The translations under genes and the position numbers were made by a program. Of a stretch of DNA of 64,000 bases, positions 24,585-33,700 are shown one piece after another. The notes under the pieces were generated by a model. That model was given only the letters and a program-made list of their open reading frames with translations, was not told the origin of the DNA and did not search any database. The stretch is from Oasisia sp. SBJ-2009 (Eukaryota; Annelida; Polychaeta; Sabellida; Siboglinidae). The DNA lies in NCBI GenBank assembly GCA_964017155.1, contig OZ024856.1, positions 39,424,909 to 39,488,908 on the forward strand. The letters run 5' to 3'. Each line of letters starts with the position of its first letter. The first letter of the stretch is position 1.

Positions 24585-27196
24585 GTTCCTTTGATGATTT
24601 ACTTCTGATCAGTTTGCGATGAGTCAGAAAAGGACACAATGGTAGTTACTGTGCGGGGGTAGCACTTTGGCATTTATTTTGCTAGACTAGTAGAGAGACT
24701 GCTGTGGGACCCGGACAATGGTTAGACCACCGCACTCAATCAACAAAACCTCGGTTCAAACTTCAAACCCTGTGTTGTCACGTTGAACTTTCACCTAGTT
24801 CATTCACTCTATGTTTCTCCAGTGAGTTCACTCGGCTGTATTAGTAGTTGGTTATAAACAGTGGTGGATATAATAATTTTGTGTAAGTAAAAGCTTTAGT
24901 TTCTGATGGTAACCATGTCATGTGGTAAGTTGTGTTTTTCAATGGGCCATTATCACCCAACATTTACATACATGCAGCATGCATGCATGCATGCATGCAT
25001 ACATGCATACATACACACATACACACATACACACATACACACATACACACATACACACATACACACATACACACATACACACATACACACATATACACAT
25101 ACACACATACACACATACACACATACAATAAAGCTTTAGATAAAATATATAGTTCACAACAATAGTAATAAAATCGGGGTAAAAATCCTAATAGTAATAA
25201 ATAAATAAAATAAGAAATATGTAATTAAACCATAATTATTATAAAAATACATATTAAAAAGGTAAGTTCTCATATAGTGCAGTATCCAGTTCTTGGAACT
25301 GCTCAAAGCACTTTACTTCCCCAGCAGACCTGTTCAATCAGACACCATCTCAACTTCACTGGGAAGGGTACAAATCCGTACAATTAATGTGCAAAGGCTG
25401 CTCGTACACATATTAACCACTTTCTATAGCCAGGTGCTCATTTATACAACTAGGTGAACTGCACTCTGCAGCAATGTAGCGTGAAAAAACTTGCCAAAGG
25501 TTTTAACACTGTAGCACAGGATTCAAACCCGGGTCCTCTTAGTCGAGAGTCTGAAGTTCTACCCCTGAGCTACTGTGCTCTATAAACATAGATAATATAT
25601 ATATATATATATATATTATTTACAATAATTATAATAAATGACATTATTAAACTTTGTTTTATTAATAGTAATAAATTAAATGTATACAAAAATATGATGA
25701 TAACATTATAGTATATAAACATTAATTAAAAAATTTACAATTTCATTTGTTAACAAACATTCAGTACATGACACTGTTTTGTACTCTATTGAAAATCAAA
25801 TATAAAGTATAAATAATGAAAAGTACAATAGGCCTACAGTTCAAAGCTATAATAAAAAAATTGTGCAAATAGGCTTTGTGCAAGAGATTGCAGCATGGGT
25901 GAATGCTACCCTGATTAGCAAGATAATATTCGACTGAACAGGTCTGCCGGGGAACAGTCCTAAAGAATGAATACTGCACTATAAAAGAACTTACTTTACT
26001 TTTTAAGTGGAAAAACTATATTACATTCAAAACATCTAAATATTGGTAAACACTTCAGACAAAATAAATATATAGTATATGTGATGATAATAGTCACTCA
26101 ATGGTTTGTTTCTCCAATGGTACATGTAATTTAGTTGCAGATAATAACCAAAACATGCAATGCAGATTTCTTACATTTTTAAATTAAGAAAATTTATTTG
26201 TTATTATATGTCTCCTTTGATATCTTGCACTACTGGTTTGAATCTACATAGATAATGTCACTGATCCAAATCTTTACCTTTCTCCACATCACAGATTCTG
26301 GCCGTCCTATCATAGCCAGCACTGAGGATCTCCCTACCACTCGCTGACCATGTGGCATCTTTCACAGCTTTCTCGTGGAATCTTAACGTTTGAACACAAG
26401 CGGGTGTGGCTGATAAAACATCCCAGACTTTCACAGTTCTGTCCATAGAAGCAGACAAGAGGAGATGGCTGAATTCAGGACAACACCACTCGACTTTATT
26501 TACAATTCCGCCATGAGCTGCTATGTCCTGCAGCTTTCTCCGTGGAATGCGATTCACCGACTTCTGGTTTAAATGTGGTCCTATTTTATGATGTACAGTG
26601 TAACGACATTGTAGTGACGTTACCTCTCTGTTCTTTGAAATTGGATGACTTTGATTATGTTCAGTTTTGTTCTGTTTACGTTTGTATCCATAATGTTGCT
26701 CACAATAATTGTTCTGATTTTCTAACACTGCTGCTGAACGTTTACAGGATTGTGTTTGTTGGTGAAGACTATGGATGGGTTTGCACGCTGTGGTAGGTGT
26801 CTCTGAACAATCTACAATAGGTTCCGTAGACATTTCTCCTTTCCAAAATGCTGTGTCTGGAACTGAAACAGGTGAACAATCACCCATTTCTGCTGAAACA
26901 TATACTGATAAGCTGCTAGGTTTCTCTGCCACTTTTCCAGGTTTATAAATAATGTCTGTACATGCAGATGCAACGGCATCAGCATCATCTGCAGAAACCA
27001 ATCCAAAAAAATCAACTTCGTCTTCAGCAGCCTTTTGGATACAGGCTTCAGAAGCTACAGGGTCTGTTCTAGTTTTCAAATTCAGGTCATCGCTTCGCGT
27101 CATCGCAGTCTGTCGTTTGCCAGGTTGATCATCGTCGTCACCACTTTCACACAGTTCTAAAGAATCGGAACTGTCATACTGCAAAAGTGCATCCAT
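16317..27196 (-). CDS. WDR25: WD repeat-containing protein 25 (WDR25), complete, five coding exons
   Basis: Exons in gene order on the minus strand: 27196-26278, 23541-23372, 22333-22196, 18904-18764, 16538-16317; 1590 nt, 529 residues (human WDR25 about 544), phase kept throughout. The start [14 protein letters not shown] matches the human opening MASLVAYDDSDSE; an upstream in-frame ATG at 27340 is less likely. Residues 1-235 are acidic and disordered. The C-terminal half is a WD40 propeller: [76 protein letters not shown] and a final [22 protein letters not shown]...ISNQIF is specific to WDR25 and its relative CDC40/PRP17-like proteins. Its function is poorly known; WD propellers are protein-interaction platforms. 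It is divergent from WARS1 with a shared promoter. Confidence 0.93.
16667..16830. mobile_element. Palindromic MITE-like element in WDR25 intron 4
   Basis: The 14-base ends atagcatcacacac (16667-16680) and gtgtgtgatgctat (16817-16830) are exact reverse complements. The AT-rich interior is also self-complementary (ttatcaatatatata against tatatatattgataa). The whole 164 bp can fold back. No target-site duplication beyond TA-rich flanks was seen. Confidence 0.65.
16835..17142. repeat. Compound microsatellite: (TA)n, (GCAT)n, (CATA)n
   Basis: Runs of TA (16835-17000), then the palindromic tetramer gcat (about 17025-17080), then cata (17080-17142). Long open frames here on both strands are repeat artefacts. 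Confidence 0.92.
17268..17441. repeat. 9-bp tandem repeat (cacactgca)n in WDR25 intron 4
   Basis: About 19 nearly perfect copies of cacactgca. Because nine is a multiple of three, several frames stay open on both strands, but none is coding. Confidence 0.95.
17788..17852. repeat. (AT)n microsatellite
   Basis: Pure alternating AT run of about 64 bases in WDR25 intron 4. Confidence 0.95.
18585..18640 (-). mobile_element. SINE 3' fragment
   Basis: The segment cttcggactgctcaaagtgctttatatta is the reverse complement of the SINE tail. The remainder of the element is missing or decayed. Confidence 0.5.
18764..18904 (-). CDS. WDR25: WDR25 exon 4
   Basis: Encodes 47 residues beginning [12 protein letters not shown], with [11 protein letters not shown] and YDAHQ, aligning with ERFTCPSLALHP...AQTNGNYLALF of human WDR25. 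Acceptor gttacaag, donor gtcggt. Phase 0 on both sides. Confidence 0.93.
20075..20165 (-). mobile_element. Degraded SINE fragment
   Basis: Contains agccaggtactctttcacac, ggagtaacaaacttg and ccaaggttcaaacc, reverse-complement relics of the SINE body and B-box region. Confidence 0.45.
20420..20482. repeat. Short-period repeats (ctgacta)n and (ccca)n
   Basis: Tandem gactaact/gactgact units run into about seven ccca/cacc units. Located in WDR25 intron 3. Confidence 0.8.
20741..20860. repeat. 29-bp AT-rich tandem repeat
   Basis: About four copies with period 29, containing tatgtataataccaatata followed by attatatcaa. Located in WDR25 intron 3. Confidence 0.88.
21130..21345 (+). mobile_element. 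Possible LINE 3' end
   Basis: Ends gaccgaaataaacttcaata followed by caattcaa, a pattern common to the 3' tails of CR1/L2-like LINEs. No protein match, so the classification is tentative. Confidence 0.3.
22196..22333 (-). CDS. WDR25: WDR25 exon 3
   Basis: Encodes 46 residues: [37 protein letters not shown] and SNQIFQ. Human WDR25 has ILFLREGSEFL...TRDSADRTIIAWDF...SNQIF. Acceptor gttgtag, donor gtgagt. Phase 0 on both sides. Confidence 0.95.
23372..23541 (-). CDS. WDR25: WDR25 exon 2
   Basis: Encodes [20 protein letters not shown] and [11 protein letters not shown], a WD repeat, and ends PFGQ at donor gtaaaa. Acceptor caacaccag. Phase 1 in, 0 out. Confidence 0.93.
23688..23711. repeat. (AT)n microsatellite
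   Basis: Short alternating AT run in WDR25 intron 1. Confidence 0.85.
24400..24585. repeat. AT-rich compound microsatellite
   Basis: Runs of (AT)n at 24405-24440 and 24470-24500, a gtatat hexamer run at 24512-24545, and further (TA)n to 24585. Confidence 0.9.
24695..24880 (+). mobile_element. Degraded SINE
   Basis: Retains cctcggttcaaac (B-box-like), cactctatgtttctccagt, actcggctgtat and tataaacagtggtggatat in the order found in the intact SINE. The 3' tail is absent. Confidence 0.65.
24975..25127. repeat. Compound microsatellite (GCAT)n and (ACACACAT)n
   Basis: About five gcat units are followed by some 15 copies of an acacacat/acacat-type unit. Open frames across it are artefacts. Confidence 0.92.
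25261..25583 (-). mobile_element. tRNA-derived SINE, minus-strand copy
   Basis: Reverse complement of the element at 14889: tail tatagtgcagtatccagttc, body gccaggtgctcatttatac, and head gaacccgggt region (read here as acccgggtcctcttagtcga), with the B-box intact in reverse (ggattcaaaccc). Located in WDR25 intron 1, in the same orientation as the gene. Confidence 0.85.
25590..25616. repeat. (AT)n microsatellite
   Basis: Short AT run next to the SINE at 25261-25583. Confidence 0.8.
25930..26003 (+). mobile_element. SINE 3' fragment
   Basis: Contains gactgaacaggtctgccggg and actgcactataaaagaactt, the tail of the SINE family. The head and body are missing. Confidence 0.65.
26278..27196 (-). CDS. 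WDR25: WDR25 exon 1: start codon, disordered N-terminus, first two WD repeats
   Basis: A 306-codon exon ending at donor gtaaag. It starts [20 protein letters not shown], resembling the acidic WDR25 N-terminus. The last 80 residues carry two WD repeats ([26 protein letters not shown]). The reading frame stays open upstream to an ATG at 27340, but that segment is not WDR25-like and overlaps the promoter. Confidence 0.92.
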
Positions 27197-27587
27197 TGTA
27201 AGAACCCCTAAACAATTCAGTAACCTAGTAACCCCGCTCGACCTTATAAACGGGTACGTCCACACCCGCACCAGTCTGCGCCACTGGCCTAAATAAGTGA
27301 CCGAAATAAAAATTAGGTGACTATGCTGACCAATAGACACGTATGTTACAAACTTTCCCCCGTTTGACCAATCAAAAAGAATGTTGTTACATCCGGCGCC
27401 ATAGCGGAAACACTAGCGGCGTGTTTAGACTTCGTCAATGTCTGATGCAAGTTAACGTAATTTCTCGACACTGTGATGTAGTACGCGATCAGTTCTTGTC
27501 AAAGTTAAATACTACCATTATAGGTGTCGTTTGATGTTTGTTATTTTCTCGTATTTAATATATATTTCTTAAATACTGCGTCGAAAT
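27197..27587. promoter_or_regulatory. Bidirectional promoter between WDR25 and WARS1
   Basis: The 391 bp separate the two divergent start codons. It has two CCAAT boxes (27330-27334 and 27368-27372), a ccggcgccat element at 27393-27402 (YY1/ETS-like GC-rich core) and no TATA box between them. This is typical of housekeeping bidirectional promoters. Transcription start sites cannot be placed from sequence alone. Confidence 0.7.
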
Positions 27588-27783
27588 ATGGCAACGCCAA
27601 ATGGGGTCGCGATGCCTGCCGGTGACAGTCCGTCCATGAATGAGTTGGATTCGACAGTGAATGACTTGAAAATTAACAATTCTACGGCGGACGGTGACAG
27701 TATAGAAGATGACGGAGATATGGTGAATCCGTGGAGCGTGGAAAGCAAATCGTCAAAAGGCGTCGATTATGACAAACTGATAA
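27588..27783 (+). CDS. WARS1: WARS1 exon 1: start codon and N-terminal extension
   Basis: Starts [20 protein letters not shown] and ends [20 protein letters not shown], equivalent to human [20 protein letters not shown]. Donor gtatgt, phase 1. Confidence 0.93.
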
Positions 27784-30700
27784 GTATGTCGTCATGACAA
27801 TGAAGTCTGGACATGTGTCACAGACACAGTCAATGAATGTGTTTACGATAGGCAGATCCAACATGTGGCAGTTCCGGACATTACATTAGTCACATTTACT
27901 TCATGACTACAGATATGTGTAATTACTAGTGCAGAAAATATACACCTGTTATTTCTATCGGAGTCCTATTTCTATACACACCACAATCCACATGTAACGG
28001 TCCACATAACACAATATCTGTATTGTTATACACTGCGATACATGATAGAGATTGGCAAAACAATATTTGAGTCATCTTTGTGAAGCAATAAACGTCCAAC
28101 GCAAACCACAACAGTCTACGTATCGATAACATGTCGAATTGTAACATGCAGTAGGCCTACACATATTATTATCTAAATAATCTGTGTAAAATCTTTACGC
28201 ACTATTCTGACTTTTCTGTTTGCGCATGCAATTAGATAATATATTATGTTTTATTCATTTATAATAAAAAACTGTTTTACTTTTGTTATATCATTGCAAT
28301 CATTGTAGTCTGTATCATGATACGCATCATATTCATATGTCATTCAAGATTTTATCTATCTCATGTTTACATCATTCAAGATACAAAAATGACACAGATA
28401 ATTATGAAACAATATTTACTTTGGGACCTAAATAAAGGGACAAAATGCACCACCCAACTGGAATTTTACAGTAGAGAAATACTGTGACTGAAGTCACCAG
28501 ATGTGTTTGTGTTGTCTAATGTACTGCATATGCTTTCAGAGAGATTTGGCAGCAGTAAAATTGACCAGGAACTGATTGACAGATTTGAGAAAGTAACTGG
28601 GAAGCCGGCACATCACCTGCTCAAGAGAGGCATGTTCTTTTCACACAGGTGGGGTATAACATTTGATAAGTCTGGTCTGTCTCACTTTGGGAGATAAAGT
28701 TAAAAAATGTTACGGTGTGACTATTAACTAGGGTTTATGTTTAAAGTTCTGTTTCATCCTGTTTGACCATTTCATATTCAGACAAAGCACAGAGAAACTT
28801 GTGGGTTTTGATATTTTATTGTTCCTAAGACAAGTCAGTTGTATGGACAAGTGGACTTTTGGTTCTACTTGGCCGTTCAACAAGTAGATCATTTGTGACC
28901 AAGCTTAACAAAAGCGGTTGGATGTCGGTAAATCAGATTTTCCGTAAATGCTGATTTTGTGGGGGAAAAATCGGACATTCGTCAATTTTGAGATTTTCCC
29001 TGAAAATGATTCTTTAGTATTCGTTTTATCGATTGCCACACTTGTTATCATCTCACTAACTCTGTTTCGTGTATTTTAAAGACATTTGCGTAGCGCTGTG
29101 CTAAGTGTTCCGCTCCATTTCCTTAAAACAAAGCCGAAAATGCCAGTAATTTCGTGCATTATTTGCCGCTAATTTTGGGACAATCCCTATCATAACGGGT
29201 ACCACCGCGTAGCTTAACGCGTCATCTGTCCATATATGGTCATATCTATGCTAATGTATGGCATTCTCCGGCCTCCAGAAAGCTTGGAATAGACCCTCTA
29301 TCCGCGCCAGCTGTGTAAACAAACTGGGGTCACATGGTAGCAACAGCTCCGGCAACCGTTCTCATTGGTCCAGCGTGGAACATTTGCATAATTTTCTGAA
29401 CAACCGCATGCGCACCGTGTGTTTACTTCGCGTCACTGCTGACCTAGTTAGCGATCAACACGAAGCGAAAAATGGCGTGCAACGTGGCGGAGTTGTTAAA
29501 CTCTGATGCAAGTGATCGGGCACAAATAGATAGTTTGATTGAAGCGACCGGAGTACTTTTTGGAGGAAGTCACTGATGAAAGCATGGCGGACAATGACGA
29601 GGATGACAATTTTGCGAACTACATCAAACTACGAAGACGACGATTTCGACGTTCGTGAGAATGATTACGGCACGGCACGGCTACGCAAGTCGCTGAGCGA
29701 TCCGTAGAGACGGTGTCAGATTCTCCGGATGCGGAATTGGGAAAACCAAATGCAATATCATGAGAACGATAGTATCTTTGAGTGTTCCAAATTTCAGCCA
29801 GATATGTCCATCCTAACCAAGGCATAACAGCAGCAGAGTTTGTTCGCTTTTCTTAACAACGTAGGTAATTGCATAAAATATTAATTAATCTGCAATTTTC
29901 TTTCTAATAAACATTTTGTGTTCATATTAACACGGTATCTTAAGAATGACATTATCTTCCAACATACCAAGTTTCAACAAGATCGGTCCATGGTAACTAA
30001 GGTACATTCCATGAAACGTAACAAATATTTTGCATCAACTTTGAAGGCCATTTTCTCACTTTGAAGGTTTCTACCCCACACGTGTTTGTCAAGCTATAAC
30101 TTCGGCTAGAATCGAGATATCTTCTAGCATTATATATCATATGAAAGCAGACATTCTGCTCTTTCCAGTGGTACTAATCACTCAATTTTGAAAATTACCC
30201 ACATCCGACCGATTTTGTTAAGATGGGTCACTTTTGACCGATTTTGAGCCCTGATATGAATCCCAACTAAGGTAAGGATGTGATGAATGTGGAATTTCAC
30301 TCGAATCGAATATCCAATTTTTTTTGAATGCGAATCAAATATCGAAACAAATAAAAAAATCTGTTGCTTCCAATTCAGTTGGAATATTGAACGTTTTTTT
30401 GCGGAAGAGGACACAAAGTAAAATATTCCAACGATATTTGTTTGTCTAGCTTTTTTTTGAATACAAATTAAATTCCGTCCCATCCTTAAACCTAGGACAT
30501 GTTTATGATGTCTGGAAAATTAATGTTATCACCAACTTGGCACCGAGTTTACATACACACAAGGTGTATTGCCAGCCAGTTGTATAATATATGAGTAATT
30601 GCTGAGCAGTGCTCTCACACTAAGCCGTGCTCTCACACTGGGCAGTGCTCTCACACTGAGCAGTTCTCACACTGAGCAGTGCTCTCACACTGAGCAGTGC

Positions 30701-33700
30701 TCTCACACTGAGCAGTGCTCTCACAGAGCAGTGCTATCACAGAGCAGTGCTCACACTGAGCTGTGCTCTCACTGAGCAGAGCTCTCACACTGAGCAGTGC
30801 TCTCACACTGAGCAGTGCACTCACACTGAGCAGTGCTCTCACACTGAGCAGTGCACTCACACTGAGCAGTGCTCTCACACTGAGCAGTGCTCTCACACTG
30901 AGCAGTGTTCTCACACTGAGCAGTGCACTCACACTGAGCAGTGCTCTCACACTGAGCAGAGCTCTCACACTGAGCAGTGCTCCCACACTGAGCAGTGCTC
31001 TCACACTGAGCAGTGCTCTCACACTGAGCTGTGCTCTCACACTGAGCAGTGCTCTCACACTGAGCAGTGCTCTCACACTGAGCAGTGCTCTCACACTGAG
31101 CAGTGCTCTCACACTGAGCAGTGTTCTCACACTGAGCAGTGCACTCACACTGAGCAGTGCTCTCACACTGAGCAGTGCTCTCACACTGAGCAGTGCTCTC
31201 ACACTGAGCTGTGCTCTCACACTGAGCAGTGCTCTCACACTGAGCAGTGCTCTCACACTGAGCAGTGCTCTCACATTGTCTTGTCTTCTACAGAGATCTA
31301 CACAGCATCTTGACACTGCACGAACAGAAGAAACCGTTCTTCATCTACACCGGCCGCGGCCCGTCCTCCTCCTCCATGCACATAGGACACCTCATTCCTT
31401 TCATGTTCACAAAGTGAGTATCTATGCATCAATTTACTCATGTTCACATAATGAGGAGACCTCATCAAATTCATGTTCACAAAGTGAGTATCTAGACCTC
31501 ATTCCATTCATGTTCACAACGTGAGTATCTACACCTCGGTCCATTCATGTGTAAACAAAGTGAGTATCTACACCTCAGTCCACACATGGTCATGTATTGA
31601 GGAGCATCGCGAGACTTAATTCCATTCATGTTCACAAAGTGAGTATCTAGACCTCATTCCATTCATGTTCACAAAGTGAGTATCTAGACCTCATTCCATT
31701 CATGTTCACAAAGTGAGTATCTAGACCTCATTCCATTCATGTTCACAAAGTGAGTATCTAGACCTCATTCCATTCATGTTCACAAAGTGAGTATCTATGC
31801 ATCAATTTTAATTATGTTCTCATCAGACATGGGGTCAAATACATTTGTATTTGTATTTGAAAGTATTTAAATACTTTTTTTAAAGTATTTGTATTTGACA
31901 TTTAGGAATTGAAAGTATTTGATATTTCAAATACTTTTTCAAATACTTTTTTTAATGTTTAGTGTATATAATTGGGTCAGTTCTTTCTTCCACTGTGTTT
32001 CTGCTATGGTGAATTAGCCAATGTGATATCAGTGACAGTCAGGGACTAAGAAATTAATTACACAGCTTAGCACATATGGGCACCAGTAAACCCTGGCAAC
32101 AGCTAGCCAATTCCCTTTGTGTGATAGAGGAAGAAGCCTGGCACTGGTTTATCAAGCCCTTTGTTCAAGCCAGGTATCCCCAATTAAATAAGCCACAGTG
32201 GACTTTGTTCAAACATCACTGAGCCCAGTGTGCAGGGCAGCCTAATTGATACAGATGATAAATGGAGAACCCAATTCAAATCAGATCTTGTTAAGTGATC
32301 CTCAGTGAATGAATGGAAAGCTTGGCTGTGGGTTCTGTCCACATTGCCATGATTGTGTGAAAAGGGTGTGGAGGAATGATTAAAAGGAACATTGCATTCA
32401 ATTAGCTTGCAGCAGGACTTTGCACTATCCCATATACTATGGGGCAGTAGCCAGATAGATACTAGACCACTGAATGTAACCAGACAACTTAGACAATGGC
32501 AATAAACTAGATGAACTGCTTGATATATCGTTTTGTTTCTTTTACCTATATAGTAATATATCCTGAAAATGAAAAGTATTTGAAAAAGTATTTGAAATAC
32601 TTTTCAAAGGTATTTGTATTTAAATACATTTGCATTTAAAAGTATTTGTATTTGAATCCCTCAAAAGTATTTGTATTTGTATTTAAATACATTTCAATGT
32701 ATTTGACCCCATGTCTGGTTCTCATAGAAGAGCCCTCATCCCGTTCATGTTCACAAAGTGAGTAGACCTCACCCCAGTAGACTATTTGTTATGATTGATC
32801 ATGGGTCAGTATATACAGATTTATTGTTTCTATGGCATTTACTGCTTTGGAGTGATTGTAATCTATCTACCACGTTACCACCCGAATGGTTTCACCATGT
32901 CTACACGTAGTTCTGACTGACACCACCAGGTGGCTGCAGGAGACGTTCGGAGTGCCTCTGGTGATTCAGTTGACGGATGACGAGAAGTACTTGTGGAAGG
33001 ACATGACGTTGGAGGACACGTATAAACTCGCCGTCGAAAACGCCAAGGACATTATCGCCGTCGGCTTCGATGTGAAAAACACTTTCATATTCGCAGACAC
33101 AAACTACATCAGGTAAGCCTTCTTAATAGTTATTGTAAGTTTTTATTAGTTACATTACGTAACATTCAATACTGTTATGAAGCCTAGTTCTTACTAAATG
33201 GCAAAGACAAACTTGGAATTCAAAGTTTAAAAAAAAAAAAATGGCTGATGCCTGGAATGTTTAGTTCTCTGCCTGGGTGCATGTTTTTTGTGCTAGATAG
33301 GATTGAGACAAAACTGACAAAAAAGGATGCGTGATGTGACCGTTCTCTTTTGAATTTTGCATTGAATTTCCTTTAAAATGTTTTAATTTGTTCAAATGTA
33401 AGTAAGAAATGTATGTGGGAATGCAATGATGGCGAATCATCTGTATCTGTTTGTCCATAAAATGTCTTCTGTCTTTGGACTGTGTACAGATGTGTACAGA
33501 TGTGTACAGATGTGTAAAGATGTGTACAGATGTGTACAGATGTGTACAGATGTGTACAGATGTGTACAGATGTGTACAGATGTGTACAGATGTGTAAAGA
33601 TGTGTACAGATGTGTACATATGTGTACAGATGTGTACAGATGTGTACAGATGTGTACAGATGTGTACAGATGTGTACAGATGTGTACAGATGTGTACAGA

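Noticed and set aside
27197..27340. N-terminal extension of WDR25 from the upstream ATG at 27340
   Set aside because: The extension is not WDR25-like, overlaps the promoter CCAAT box, and the downstream ATG matches the known start of the family.
30651..31524. Long open frames on both strands at the 18-bp array
   Set aside because: The repeat period is divisible by three and the unit lacks stops in several frames, so openness is automatic.
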